DNA of 64,000 nucleotides, from positions 1-64,000 of the forward strand of contig JAGXRP010000047.1 in the NCBI GenBank assembly GCA_018335795.1, given 5' to 3'. This document shows positions 44,974 through 54,317 of the stretch, piece after piece. This stretch comes from Desulfobulbaceae bacterium. GTDB lineage: Bacteria > Bacteroidota > Ignavibacteria > Kapaibacteriales > UBA2268. How positions within the stretch are numbered: position 1 is the first letter of the stretch; the number at the start of each line of letters is the position of its first letter. The position numbers and the translations under genes were made by a program. The notes beneath the pieces were generated by a model that did not search any database, was not told where the DNA came from, and saw only the letters and a program-made list of their open reading frames with translations.

Positions 44974-46143
44974 TCAACGAATATTTTTGAAGCCGTTTTC
45001 GATTTCGAAAGCAAGGCGTTGGAAAACTTCGTCGAATTCGCCCATACCGTTGATTTTTGTTACGCCGTGTAACTGATTGTACTTCTCGATTACAGGAACG
45101 GTCTTGGTTTCGTGCTCCTGCAGACGCTTTACGATTTTCGCTGTACTCGAATCATAGGGCATACTTTTGCCGGTTTTGCTTCTTGCGTCCAATCGGCTGA
45201 TTAGTTCCAATGTGGGAACTTCAATTTCGATAATTTTGGAAATCGAAGAACCGTGTTTGCGGAGCAATCCATCGAGAATATATGATTGCACCAAAGTTCG
45301 CGGAAATCCTTTGAAAATGAATCCCTTGGCATCTTTAGAATTGGATAATTTTTTTTCCATCAGTGGCACGACGATTTCGTCCGGCACGAGTTGACCACTT
45401 TCGTAAAGCTCCTTGATTTTGAGACCGACATCGCTTCCGATTTTGATTTCTTCATCGAGCATGGCACCTGTGGCTACGTATTCCAATCCGAAGTGAGCTG
45501 CCAATGCTTTACCCTGTGAACCTCTCCCACATCCGGGATAGCCGAACAAAACGATGTTTAGTAATTTCTTACTTAGTATTTGTTTGATGGTTTCTGTGAT
45601 TTGCGTGTTTACATCCTCGATTGATTGAGTTCCGTCAACGCCGATATAAATCCCTTTTTCCTTGTAAAATTGCAATACAGGGAGCGTTTTTTGTTCATAT
45701 TCTTTCAGTCGGTTGCGGATTACGATTTCGTTATCATCAGAGCGACCGGAGCTTTTTCCACGATTCAGCAACCTTTTGACCGATTCTTCCTCAGGGACAT
45801 CTAAGCAAATCAAGCAATCAAGCGAAGTATTCAATTTAAGCATCAACCCTTCGAGAATATAGGCTTGAATATAGGTTCTCGGGAAACCATCGAACAAAAA
45901 GCCGTTGGAATCCGGATTCTCAGTGATAGTTTTTTCGATTATTTGGACAATGATTTCGTCCGAAACCAAGCCCCCCGCAGCAATAGTGCTTTGTGCTTCG
46001 AGTCCGAATTTGCTCTTTTTCGCAATCTCTTTACGGAGTAAATCGCCGGTAGAAATGTAAAACAGATTGTACTTTTTGATTAAAAATTCAGATTGTGTAC
46101 CTTTACCGGCACCGGGAGGACCAAATAATGCGACGTTCAGCAT
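44974..46143 (-). CDS. adk: Double-domain adenylate kinase
   Basis: From the ATG at 46143 (389 residues) the protein opens MLNVALFGPPGAGKGTQ, the normal start; the extension to 46188 is not needed. The first domain (about 1-185) has the full kinase set: P-loop GPPGAGKGTQ, STGDLLR, DGFPRT and a short lid RGKSSGRSDDNE. The second (about 195-389) repeats the fold but carries GYPGCGRGSQ (P-loop lysine changed to arginine), ATGAML and KGFPRT (catalytic aspartate changed to lysine). The first domain probably does the ATP+AMP reaction; the second is probably inactive or regulatory. It stands alone, with AGAAAG before the ATG. Confidence 0.92.
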   Translation of the reverse strand: MLNVALFGPPGAGKGTQSEFLIKKYNLFYISTGDLLRKEIAKKSKFGLEAQSTIAAGGLVSDEIIVQIIEKTITENPDSNGFLFDGFPRTYIQAYILEGLMLKLNTSLDCLICLDVPEEESVKRLLNRGKSSGRSDDNEIVIRNRLKEYEQKTLPVLQFYKEKGIYIGVDGTQSIEDVNTQITETIKQILSKKLLNIVLFGYPGCGRGSQGKALAAHFGLEYVATGAMLDEEIKIGSDVGLKIKELYESGQLVPDEIVVPLMEKKLSNSKDAKGFIFKGFPRTLVQSYILDGLLRKHGSSISKIIEIEVPTLELISRLDARSKTGKSMPYDSSTAKIVKRLQEHETKTVPVIEKYNQLHGVTKINGMGEFDEVFQRLAFEIENGFKNIR

Positions 46144-46567
46144 AATCTTTCTATAATTATTCCAACTACTTTGAGCTAAATTAAACAAATTTCACGAGAA
46201 AGCAAAGATGAAATTTATAATATTTATGTGAAATTTAACTGAAGTTCTATTATTAGGAGTTAATTGTATCAATCAAAAAGATAGTTATGTTAGAACATCT
46301 GAGCAATTTACTATGAATATTTTACTACAGACTCTGAAAATAAATACATTAAAGTAAATATAATCACAACAATGTTCTTTGTTAAATCAAATTAAATCAC
46401 TAAATTACCAACAGAGATGATTTAAAATCATAAAAAGATTTTATGTTTTTGCAAAAGTCTCTGAGATGATATTTGATGAAATTTGAATGATGTTTTATTT
46501 GAAACGAACATATTATAACAAGATATGTATAAATTGACTTATTTAATAATCACCTACTGGAGGCTTT
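46144..46567. other. Intergenic region upstream of the symporter operon
   Basis: About 380-420 bp of very AT-rich sequence between the divergent adenylate kinase and DUF485 genes. Both promoters must lie here. I see the AGAAAG and TGGAGG ribosome-binding sites at its two ends but no palindrome above 6 bp, no sigma-54-type GG/GC element and no RNA gene. The long leader before the DUF485 gene may be an untranslated regulatory region. Confidence 0.45.
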
Positions 46568-46852
46568 ATGCACGGACCCTCTACCGATTGGAAGAAGGAC
46601 TATTCTTCCCCATTGAAAGAGCTATTCGGCAAATGGTTTTTTATATTATATACAATCGTTTACGCCGGTTTCATAATAATCAGCGTTGTTAGCCCGAGTT
46701 TGATGGCAACTGATGTTGGTTCAATCAATGTGGCAATATCATATGGGTTTCTTTTGATAATAATTGCTATCGTTTTGGCATTTGCATATAATCACTTTTG
46801 CACACGTGCAGAAGAAATGATGCAACCCGAAGACGATGAGGAGGTAATATAG
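46568..46852 (+). CDS. DUF485-family small membrane protein
   Basis: A 94-residue protein with two membrane helices (about 25-45 and 58-80: FILYTIVYAGFIIISVVSP and YGFLLIIIAIVLAFAYN) and an acidic tail. DUF485/YjcH proteins are usually encoded directly before an acetate-type sodium/solute symporter and are thought to assist it. Here the symporter starts 1 base after the stop, with GAGG inside the end of this gene as its ribosome-binding site. TGGAGG lies 5-6 bases before the ATG. The start MHGPSTDWKKDY fits the family. Confidence 0.9.
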   Translation: MHGPSTDWKKDYSSPLKELFGKWFFILYTIVYAGFIIISVVSPSLMATDVGSINVAISYGFLLIIIAIVLAFAYNHFCTRAEEMMQPEDDEEVI

Positions 46853-46853
46853 A

Positions 46854-48845
46854 ATGTATTACGAAGCATCGGGTTGGTCGGTCATCTTATTTGTTGGTAT
46901 AGTTCTAGTCGTATTGTTGATTTCGTATCATTTCGGCAGAAAAACCAAAACTTCATCAGGATATTATGCAGCCGGTGGCAATATTCACTGGTCTGTAAAC
47001 GGTATCGCATTTGCAGGGGACTATCTCTCTGCAGCGTCATTTCTTGGTATTTGCGGTATGATAGCTGTATCAGGGTATGACGGGTTTCTCTATTCCATCG
47101 GCTATCTCGCAGGGTGGATTGTAGCGCTATTTCTCGTTGCCGAACCAATGAAAAAGCTCGGCAAATACACTTTTACAGATGCTCTGGATGCAAAATTCGA
47201 TTCTAAAGGGATTAAATTGGTTGCCGCTATCAGCACACTTATGGTTTCAATATTTTATTTGATTCCGCAAATGGTTGGTGCAGGTTCTCTTATAACACCT
47301 TTGCTCGGAATGCCACACTGGGTAGGTGTTGTCTTAGTTGGGACAATTGTAACAATAATTGTGGCAACCGCAGGAATGGCATCAACAACATACGTCCAAT
47401 TTATGAAAGGTGGTATGTTGATAGTCTTTTCAATTGCACTTGTATTTTTGATTTTTTCTCGAGGTATTTCAACGGAGCCCGACCAAGGTGGTGATGTACC
47501 TTTTCGTGGTTTCACTACAATCAAAACTCTTGCATTAGAGCCACATGGAATTGTGCTTGAGGATACAACTTACAAAATAATTAATGAATATTCTGACAAA
47601 GAAAAAAAATTACGATTCCTCAAGTTGGAAAAAGCGGGAGAGGTTACGATTTGGAGAGTTAATGAAGCTGATTCTTTGATTGATGAAACTTTGTACGTAT
47701 TGAACAAAAGTGACGGTACTACTCTTTACAACGGTGCTCCAAAAGAAGAGAAGAAATTCTATCAAGTGGGACACATGAGTGACCTTGGTGATGAAGAGGA
47801 AACTCGTACAGGCACATTAGATGTGTTTTCATTTATCGAAAAAATCAAAAAAGGAACTGTCGTCAGATGGAGCAAACACGTTTTAATGGATGGCAACGAT
47901 AAATTATCAATTTATTACCAAAATCCTACTCCCGGAAGTGAAGTGCTCAAACCCGGACAAAAATTCAAAGTTGATGCTGCAAAAGGAGCAACTCTAACAA
48001 ACCAAATTGATTTTATTTCGCTTATGATTGCCTTGTTTTTTGGTACAGCGGCTCTTCCGCATATACTTATCAGGTATTATACTGTTTCAAGTCCATCAGC
48101 AGCAAGAAAATCTACTATAGTGGCAATCAGTGTGATTGGTTTGTTCTATGTCCTTACACTTTATATGGGATTGGGGGCAATGGTGAACGGCGTAATTGAT
48201 TTGACGAATGACAATATGTCAGCTCCTTTGTTGGCGAAGTCATTTGGAGTGCTAATTTTCTCAATCATTTCCGCATTGGCTTTTGCAACAATATTAGGAA
48301 CAGTCAGCGGGCTGATAGTTGCTTCAGCAGGTGCTGTAGCACACGATTTGATGGACAAATTCCGCAATAAAAATTTATCGGACAAAAAGAAAGTAATTTA
48401 CGGCAAATTTGCTTCAGTAGTTGTTGGAGCCATTGCAATCGGCTTCGGCATACTATTCAAGGAAATGAATGTCTCCTATCTTGTTGGTTGGGCATTTGCA
48501 ATTGCCGCATCTGCAAACCTCCCGGCTATCTTGATGGTTTTATTCTGGAAGAAAACTACAGCTCAAGGAGTAATTGCGTCCGTTATTGTTGGCTTAGTTT
48601 CAGCATTGGGGCTCATTTTACTATCACAAGAAACGTATAACAACGTCTATGGATTAGTGGGCGTTCATGCTCCGGTACAAATCAATAATCCGGCTATTTT
48701 CTCGGTTCCGCTTAGTTTTATATCATTGGTTGTGGTTTCTATTTTGACTCAAAAAAACAGAAAGAACGGCATTAACGCAATAAACGATGATAATAATGAT
48801 GGTGGTAATGGTAAAAACAAAAAATTTGCCTATAATTCCAAATAA
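46854..48845 (+). CDS. Sodium:solute symporter (acetate permease-like) with large soluble insertion
   Basis: A 663-residue protein of the SSS family with 12-13 membrane segments. ActP-like motifs are SGYYAAGGNIHWSVNGIAFA, AGDYLSAASFLGICGMIA, GTAALPHILIRYYTVSSP and TILGTVSGLIVASAGAVAHD. The usual short loop between membrane segments 5 and 6 is expanded to about 180 residues (about 205-385), a polar segment with KIINEYSDKEKKLRFLKLEK and VLKPGQKFKVDAAKG. A domain on the outer or inner side is thus added to the transporter. Acetate or another short-chain organic acid is the likely substrate. It shares an operon with the DUF485 gene. Confidence 0.9.
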   Translation: MYYEASGWSVILFVGIVLVVLLISYHFGRKTKTSSGYYAAGGNIHWSVNGIAFAGDYLSAASFLGICGMIAVSGYDGFLYSIGYLAGWIVALFLVAEPMKKLGKYTFTDALDAKFDSKGIKLVAAISTLMVSIFYLIPQMVGAGSLITPLLGMPHWVGVVLVGTIVTIIVATAGMASTTYVQFMKGGMLIVFSIALVFLIFSRGISTEPDQGGDVPFRGFTTIKTLALEPHGIVLEDTTYKIINEYSDKEKKLRFLKLEKAGEVTIWRVNEADSLIDETLYVLNKSDGTTLYNGAPKEEKKFYQVGHMSDLGDEEETRTGTLDVFSFIEKIKKGTVVRWSKHVLMDGNDKLSIYYQNPTPGSEVLKPGQKFKVDAAKGATLTNQIDFISLMIALFFGTAALPHILIRYYTVSSPSAARKSTIVAISVIGLFYVLTLYMGLGAMVNGVIDLTNDNMSAPLLAKSFGVLIFSIISALAFATILGTVSGLIVASAGAVAHDLMDKFRNKNLSDKKKVIYGKFASVVVGAIAIGFGILFKEMNVSYLVGWAFAIAASANLPAILMVLFWKKTTAQGVIASVIVGLVSALGLILLSQETYNNVYGLVGVHAPVQINNPAIFSVPLSFISLVVVSILTQKNRKNGINAINDDNNDGGNGKNKKFAYNSK

Positions 48846-48858
48846 TCATTTCTAAGTT

Positions 48859-48903
48859 AAAAAAAAAACACCCGAAAGCAATTGCCGACGGGTGTTTTTT
48901 TTT
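48859..48903. terminator. Bidirectional rho-independent terminator
   Basis: AAAACACCCG (48865-48874) and CGGGTGTTTT (48889-48898) form a 10-bp stem with a 14-base loop, preceded by a run of A and followed by a run of T. It serves both the symporter (plus strand) and speA (minus strand), which converge here. Confidence 0.93.
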
Positions 48904-48914
48904 CATTATACTTT

Positions 48915-50801
48915 CTATTCCAAATATGTGTAGCCGTACAATCCCGAACGATAAATGGCAAGGAACTCTTTTCCTTCGGTAGCAGATATTTTACCTTCTT
49001 TGACTGCAGTAGTAACCCATGATTCCATGGTACGAACTAATTTTTTGGAATTATATTGTACATAGTCGAGTACTTCAGCAACAGTTTCTCCGTCAATTAC
49101 TTGCTTGATAACGTATTTTTCATTCTCGATTGCAATATGAACGGCATTCGTGTCACCGAATAAATTATGCAAATCACCCAAAATTTCTTGATAAGCCCCT
49201 ACGAGAAATACACCGATGTAGTATGATTCGTTCTTTTTGAGAGGATGAACCTGCAAATTATACGAATACTCTCCGGTGCCGATAAAATGGTCAATTTTGC
49301 CATCACTATCGCAGGTTATATCTTGCAAAGTAGCAAAATTAGTAGGTTTTTCGTTCAATCTGTGAATCGGCATTATTGGGAATATCTGGTCAATCGCCCA
49401 TGAATCAGGCAGTGACTGGAATAGTGAAAAATTACAAAAATACTTGTCTGCCATTTGTCTCGATAATTGCTTGATTTCATCGTAGGAATGTTTCATATTT
49501 TGAGCAACATCATGAATAGAACGAGCTACTGACCAATAAAGTATCTCAATCAATGCTCTAGTTTTCAAATCAAGCATCCCGAGTGAAAATCTATCTAATG
49601 ACTCTTCACGAATTTGGAGTGCGTCATGCCATGCTTCAAGCATTCTGTTTTTTGTCAGATTTGTATAAATTTCGTATAATTCTTTTACCAATTCATCATC
49701 ATCATCTGATATTTTATATGTATCATCCCAGACAGGCAAAGAGGTCGTTTCAAGAACATCAAATACAAGTACAGAATGATGTGCTGTAATCGAGCGCCCC
49801 GATTCGGTTATTATATTGGGATGTGGCAATTCATTTTTTTCGCAAACATCAACAATGTTGAATACAGCATCATTGACATATTCTTGGATTGTATAATTGA
49901 TACTGCTCAAGCTCGAAGAACGAGAGCCATCATAATCAACCCCGAGCCCGCCACCGATATCAACAAATTGGACCGCAAAACCTAAATTGCGTAATTGAAC
50001 ATAAAACTGAGCAGCTTCACGAAGTGCAACTTTAATTTTGCCAATTTTTGTAATTTGGCTGCCTAGATGGAAATGAATTAATTTCAAAGCATGAGTCATG
50101 TCAGAATCTTGTAGCAAAGTTGTTGCTTCGAGCAGTTCGCTGGCATTTAGACCGAATTTGCTTCTGTCGCCACCCGAGCTTTCCCATTTGCCACTACCTG
50201 AAGTAGCGAGTTTGATTCTAATACCAATATTCGGAACAACATTAAGTCGCTTTGCAATTTTCAAAATCAATTTTAATTCGTTCAATTTTTCGACAACAAG
50301 GTACACGTTTTTGCCCATTTTCTTTGCCAACAGAGCCAATTCGATGAAATCCTCATCTTTGTAGCCATTGCATATTACAAGAGCATTAGGATTGTCCTGA
50401 ATAGCCAAAACGGCATGTAATTCGGGTTTCGAGCCTGCTTCAAGACCTATATTGAATTCCTCGCCGTGCTTGATGATTTCCTCTACTACGGGACGCATCT
50501 GATTTACTTTTATAGGGTAAATCACAAAACTCTCTGCTTTGTAATCGTATTCTTTTGCAGCTACTTTGAAGCAATTATTTATAGTTGCTATTCGGTGGTG
50601 CAAAATATCAGGAAATCTGAGTAAAACAGGTGTCGATACATCCCGAAGTTGCAACTCGTCAATGATGTCTTTTAAGTCAACTTCTATATCGTCTTTGGGT
50701 ACAACGCAAGCATTTCCTTTGTCGTTGATTTTAAAATAATTGACTCCCCAACCTTGAATATTATAAAGTTCGGCAGAATCTTCGATTTTCCATTTGCGCA
50801 T
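48915..50801 (-). CDS. speA: Biosynthetic arginine decarboxylase
   Basis: A 628-residue PLP enzyme that decarboxylates arginine to agmatine for polyamine synthesis. It shows the fold-III motifs of SpeA: VLLRFPDILHHRIATIN near 60, FVIYPIKVNQ with the PLP lysine near 98, LEAGSKPELHAVLA, HFHLGSQI, VDIGGGLGVDYDGS (PLP phosphate loop) and ITESGRSITAHH. The C-terminal part carries the family's extra helical bundle, and the end LYGYTYLE is typical. It is monocistronic and shares the terminator with the convergent symporter operon. No regulatory element was seen in its 165-bp upstream gap. Confidence 0.96.
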   Translation of the reverse strand: MRKWKIEDSAELYNIQGWGVNYFKINDKGNACVVPKDDIEVDLKDIIDELQLRDVSTPVLLRFPDILHHRIATINNCFKVAAKEYDYKAESFVIYPIKVNQMRPVVEEIIKHGEEFNIGLEAGSKPELHAVLAIQDNPNALVICNGYKDEDFIELALLAKKMGKNVYLVVEKLNELKLILKIAKRLNVVPNIGIRIKLATSGSGKWESSGGDRSKFGLNASELLEATTLLQDSDMTHALKLIHFHLGSQITKIGKIKVALREAAQFYVQLRNLGFAVQFVDIGGGLGVDYDGSRSSSLSSINYTIQEYVNDAVFNIVDVCEKNELPHPNIITESGRSITAHHSVLVFDVLETTSLPVWDDTYKISDDDDELVKELYEIYTNLTKNRMLEAWHDALQIREESLDRFSLGMLDLKTRALIEILYWSVARSIHDVAQNMKHSYDEIKQLSRQMADKYFCNFSLFQSLPDSWAIDQIFPIMPIHRLNEKPTNFATLQDITCDSDGKIDHFIGTGEYSYNLQVHPLKKNESYYIGVFLVGAYQEILGDLHNLFGDTNAVHIAIENEKYVIKQVIDGETVAEVLDYVQYNSKKLVRTMESWVTTAVKEGKISATEGKEFLAIYRSGLYGYTYLE

Positions 50802-50966
50802 TTTTAAAAAAGTTAGAATGATGAAAAAACAAAAATGTAATGACGAAACAGATTTGATAAATTTTTTTCATATTATAGCATTTTTGAATTCTAACATCGA
50901 AAGTCTTAATTGAATAAAATATTTTGGCAGAAATCAAGTTTATAGTATAAATTTATCAGGTGTAAA

Positions 50967-51392
50967 ATGCAAATATCAGATGATACAAAGGCTGTAGTAC
51001 AATTCTTGAACGAATTTACTAAAGGAAATCTTCGCAAAGTAAATGATTTAGAATATATTTTTGAAATTGCAGCTACTTATGGCGGAAATGATGAGCTAAA
51101 CAGACTTGTTTTTGCCGGGAAATCGGTTTGGAACATTGCTTCAAAGCTTAAAAAAGTAGTTCATGGTACAGAAGGTATTGAATTACTTGAAAAAGAATTG
51201 CTCAGAAACATTAATGAAATGGTAAGATTTCTACGAAAAATTTCTGAATTTGCAGAAATTGATGTAAAAAAACGATTTGATGATATATACTTCCCCGAAA
51301 CAAGCGGTGCTTTGAAAAATCTGATTGATTTGGGTCACGACCTTGCCGTATTCAAGGATATTCAAAGTCAAAGCCGACGTCAGGAATTATAA
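50967..51392 (+). CDS. Conserved small helical protein, unknown function
   Basis: A 141-residue soluble protein, helical throughout with a leucine/lysine-rich middle (LLEKELLRNINEMVRFLRKI). I do not recognise a named family, although the composition and single-copy housekeeping position suggest a conserved FCB protein. AGGTG lies before the ATG. The 3' end overlaps the convergent murE gene by 6 bases. It may bind another protein as a helical bundle; no motif gives a function. Confidence 0.75.
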   Translation: MQISDDTKAVVQFLNEFTKGNLRKVNDLEYIFEIAATYGGNDELNRLVFAGKSVWNIASKLKKVVHGTEGIELLEKELLRNINEMVRFLRKISEFAEIDVKKRFDDIYFPETSGALKNLIDLGHDLAVFKDIQSQSRRQEL

Positions 51393-52883
51393 TTTGCCGT
51401 ATTTTTCGATTTCTGCCACATCATCAAAATCAAACTTTTCAGTACCGATAATTTGATATTTTTCATGCCCTTTACCTGCAATCAGTATTATATCTCCAAT
51501 TGATGATAATTCAACAGACTTTTCGATTGCTTTTTTTCTGTCCGGTTCTACAATTATTTTGGTATTTGTAGCTGAAACACCCTCTAAAATTTGTTTGATA
51601 ATATTATCAGGAGATTCAGTTCTTGGATTATCGCTTGTAATTATCACGATATCGCAATTTTCAGAGGCGATTTTTCCCATTTCGGGTCGTTTACTTCTGT
51701 CTCTATCTCCCCCGCAACCAAAAACACAGAGTATTTTTGATTTTTTTGATTCGGACATGATTACATCCTTGCAGGCATTAATGGCTTTCTCTAAAGCGTC
51801 GGGAGTGTGGGCATAGTCAACCAATGCAATAGCTTCGTTAAACAGAACAACTTTTTGCATTCTGCCCGGAGCGCCCTTTGCAACTGATAAGCCTTTTTGG
51901 ATGGCACCGTAATCAATTTTTAGAGAGTTGCATGCAGCAGCAGCCAGAGCCGCATTTTCGATATTAAATTTGCCGAGCAAAGCAGTTTTGCCGTCTATGA
52001 TTCTTTCTCCCCCGTAAAGCACGAAGTCTGTTGAGATGATTCCTGCAGTTTCTTTCAAAATTTTGTAATAGTTTTTCTTATTTCGACCGACTGTGAAAAC
52101 CTTAGCAGAAGTGTCACGAACCATGAATTCGGCATGTTCATCATCGCCGAAAACTATGGCTACGGCATTTTTGTCAAGTTTGTCAAACAATATTTTTTTG
52201 GACTGAGCATAATCTTCAATCGAATCGTGATAATCCAAATGGTCGTGAGTCAGATTTGTAAAAATGGCTCCATTAAAATTGATACATTCGGCACGTTTTT
52301 GTTTTAGTGCATGCGAAGAGACCTCGATGGCTACCCATTCTACACCTTCTTGCAGCATTTTATACAATATTTCGGCAATATCACGAGATTCGGGTGTTGT
52401 GTGTGCGAGCGGAATAAAATGATTATTGAAATATGCACCGGTTGTCCCGATTATTCCACCTTTTGAATTTGCTGCATTAAAAATTGAATTAAGCAGAAAT
52501 GTAATTGTAGTTTTGCCATTTGTGCCGGTAACGCCAATAATTTTGAGCTTAGTGGATGGGAAATCGAAAAAAGCATGCGATAGTTCTGCTAATGCTAATC
52601 GCGTATTATTGACAATAATGAAAGTCACATCAGGGGAAATTAAATCCTGGTTGGGAAATGATTCGCAAATAATCGTTTTTGCACCAAATCTTATAGCTTG
52701 TTTGATAAAGTCGTGACCGTCAGAAACCAAACCTTTGATTGCGACGAAACATGAACCGGGGGCACATTTACGAGAATCATATTCAACACCTGATACATAT
52801 TTGTCTAAAAGTCCGATGACGTTTTTTTCGGAACTAAGTGAACTATAAATTGAATCCAAATTCTTCATTTTTCTTTCTTGCAT
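51387..52883 (-). CDS. murE: UDP-N-acetylmuramoyl-tripeptide ligase MurE
   Basis: A 498-residue ligase that adds the third amino acid to the peptidoglycan peptide. Three Mur domains are visible: an N-terminal UDP-binding part (SRKCAPGSCFVAIKG), the ATPase with GVTGTNGKTT (117-126) and HTTPESRD, and a C-terminal part. The selectivity motif DNPR (in SDNPRTESPDNI, about 416) indicates meso-diaminopimelate and not lysine, as expected for a Gram-negative cell wall. The start may be the first ATG or the second (five residues later, MKNLDS). It stands away from a mur cluster. Its 3' end overlaps the small helical protein gene. Confidence 0.96.
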   Translation of the reverse strand: MQERKMKNLDSIYSSLSSEKNVIGLLDKYVSGVEYDSRKCAPGSCFVAIKGLVSDGHDFIKQAIRFGAKTIICESFPNQDLISPDVTFIIVNNTRLALAELSHAFFDFPSTKLKIIGVTGTNGKTTITFLLNSIFNAANSKGGIIGTTGAYFNNHFIPLAHTTPESRDIAEILYKMLQEGVEWVAIEVSSHALKQKRAECINFNGAIFTNLTHDHLDYHDSIEDYAQSKKILFDKLDKNAVAIVFGDDEHAEFMVRDTSAKVFTVGRNKKNYYKILKETAGIISTDFVLYGGERIIDGKTALLGKFNIENAALAAAACNSLKIDYGAIQKGLSVAKGAPGRMQKVVLFNEAIALVDYAHTPDALEKAINACKDVIMSESKKSKILCVFGCGGDRDRSKRPEMGKIASENCDIVIITSDNPRTESPDNIIKQILEGVSATNTKIIVEPDRKKAIEKSVELSSIGDIILIAGKGHEKYQIIGTEKFDFDDVAEIEKYGKL

Positions 52884-52962
52884 TAATCTAATTTATAAAA
52901 TTATCACTTTTTTTTCACTTGTGAAAATTAGATTAGTGCTATGCTCAAAAAAATATAAGCTT

Positions 52963-53403
52963 TTACTGCTTTTGCATATCTATAAGGAGTGAATGTGTAA
53001 AGAGCAAGATGTCGGTATGAGTCAGAATACCGAGCAAATTCATTTCCCAATCAACTATCGGAAGACAGTCCAACTTATACTTCGCCATAAGAGCAACAGC
53101 CTTTGCTACGCTATCTTCTGGGTAGATGACATGAGTAATCGGGTTCATGATTTTGGCATAATCAATAATCTTGTTGAAGCCGTTTTCGCCGAAATTCTGT
53201 TTTGCATCATAAATGTTTCTGAGGCTGTATTCGCGAATTTTCAAATCCGTTATTACACCAACAATTTTACGCCCTTCAAGTACCGGAATGTGCCTGATAC
53301 TCTCCCTCTTCATAATTTCGTCCGCATCATGGATAGTGTCCTCGATACTTACTGTGAACACGTTAGTGGTCATGATTTCTGATACTCTTCTTAATAATGG
53401 CAT
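52963..53403 (-). CDS. CBS-domain pair protein
   Basis: A 146-residue protein composed of two CBS domains (a Bateman module). The first runs from VSEIMTTNVFTVSIEDTI to IRHIPVLEGRKIVGVITDLK, the second from AKIMNPITHVIYPEDSVA to LDCLPIVDWEMNLLGILTHT. Such modules bind adenosine nucleotides and usually regulate a partner. No effector domain is attached, so it probably acts by interaction. It is divergent from the GDPD gene, and two perfect palindromes lie between them. The ATG at 53403 has a GAGG-type site. Confidence 0.93.
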   Translation of the reverse strand: MPLLRRVSEIMTTNVFTVSIEDTIHDADEIMKRESIRHIPVLEGRKIVGVITDLKIREYSLRNIYDAKQNFGENGFNKIIDYAKIMNPITHVIYPEDSVAKAVALMAKYKLDCLPIVDWEMNLLGILTHTDILLFTHSLLIDMQKQ

Positions 53404-53455
53404 AAAAACCTCATTTTTAATAATTCACAAATTCTAAATGTTAATTTAACATAAA

Positions 53456-53475
53456 TTTCTTGATAAATCAAGAAA
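53456..53475. promoter_or_regulatory. Perfect 20-bp palindrome in the divergent region, site 1
   Basis: TTTCTTGAT and ATCAAGAAA are perfect complements around a 2-base centre. It lies between the divergent CBS and GDPD genes, about 55 bases before the CBS ATG, where a transcription regulator site would be expected. A terminator is unlikely because both flanking genes start here. Confidence 0.5.
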
Positions 53476-53476
53476 G

Positions 53477-53498
53477 ATATTTTCAAAATTGAAAATAT
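53477..53498. promoter_or_regulatory. Perfect 22-bp palindrome in the divergent region, site 2
   Basis: ATATTTTCAA and TTGAAAATAT are perfect complements around AA. It starts 1 base after site 1, so the centres of the two palindromes are about 22 bp apart, roughly two helical turns, as for a double operator. Confidence 0.5.
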
Positions 53499-53558
53499 TT
53501 TTCTTAGTTATGTGTTTTAATTTGTATATATTTAAGTTTGTTTAAATTTCAAAATTTC

Positions 53559-54317
53559 ATGAATAGTTTATTAGATGTTTCAAAATCAGGCGAATTGCTC
53601 GTTGTGGCACATAGAGGTTCGTCAGGCACAGCTCCCGAGAACACAATTTCGGCTTTTCGGCAGGCATTGGATTCTGGTGCCAAAATGGTTGAAATTGATA
53701 TCCAAATCACCGCTGATAATAAATTTGTTGTTTATCATGATTTTGTACCTCCAGGATATGATAAGCGTATTTCAGAATTGGATTTTGATGAGATTAAAGA
53801 CATCGACATTGGTTCGGCGTATGGCAATATTTATGCCGGAGAAAAGATTCCTCTATTGCAAGAAGTATTGGAATTGGTTCGCGACAAAGCTTTATTGATG
53901 ATTGAAATCAAGACTTGGACAGGAGACAAAATCCAAGCTAACATGAATCAATTGATTGAGTTAATTGATGAATTTAACAGTCTTGACAAAACAGTTTTCG
54001 GCTCATTCAATTACAAAGTGCTAAGAGATTTGAAACAATTGAATCCAAACATCAAAACAGCAGCTATTAAAATTCCCGGAGACGACAAGTCTCCGAGAGA
54101 AATCAGAGAATTAACTCAATGCGAAGTTTTCATTTTTTCGGTAGAAGAACTAAATCAAGAATTGATGGAATCCGCAATTCAAGAGGGGCTATTCACAGGA
54201 GTTTATTCGGTGGATACAAAAGCAAGCCTCAAATTTGCTTTGGAACACAAAGTCCGAGCAGTTGCTACAAATTATCCGAATAAGATTTTCAAATGGTTGG
54301 ATGAAATCAAAGCTTAA
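53559..54317 (+). CDS. Glycerophosphodiester phosphodiesterase
   Basis: Read from the ATG at 53559 (252 residues); the earlier TTG at 53538 is less likely. A GDPD TIM-barrel enzyme that releases glycerol-3-phosphate and an alcohol from glycerophosphodiesters. Catalytic motifs are VVAHRGSSGTAPENT (H and R of the first motif), MVEIDIQITADNKFVVYHDF (metal-binding E/D and second H) and LMIEIKTW. There is no signal peptide, so it is the cytoplasmic (UgpQ-like) form. It overlaps the convergent fliO gene by 4 bases at its 3' end. Confidence 0.94.
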   Translation: MNSLLDVSKSGELLVVAHRGSSGTAPENTISAFRQALDSGAKMVEIDIQITADNKFVVYHDFVPPGYDKRISELDFDEIKDIDIGSAYGNIYAGEKIPLLQEVLELVRDKALLMIEIKTWTGDKIQANMNQLIELIDEFNSLDKTVFGSFNYKVLRDLKQLNPNIKTAAIKIPGDDKSPREIRELTQCEVFIFSVEELNQELMESAIQEGLFTGVYSVDTKASLKFALEHKVRAVATNYPNKIFKWLDEIKA

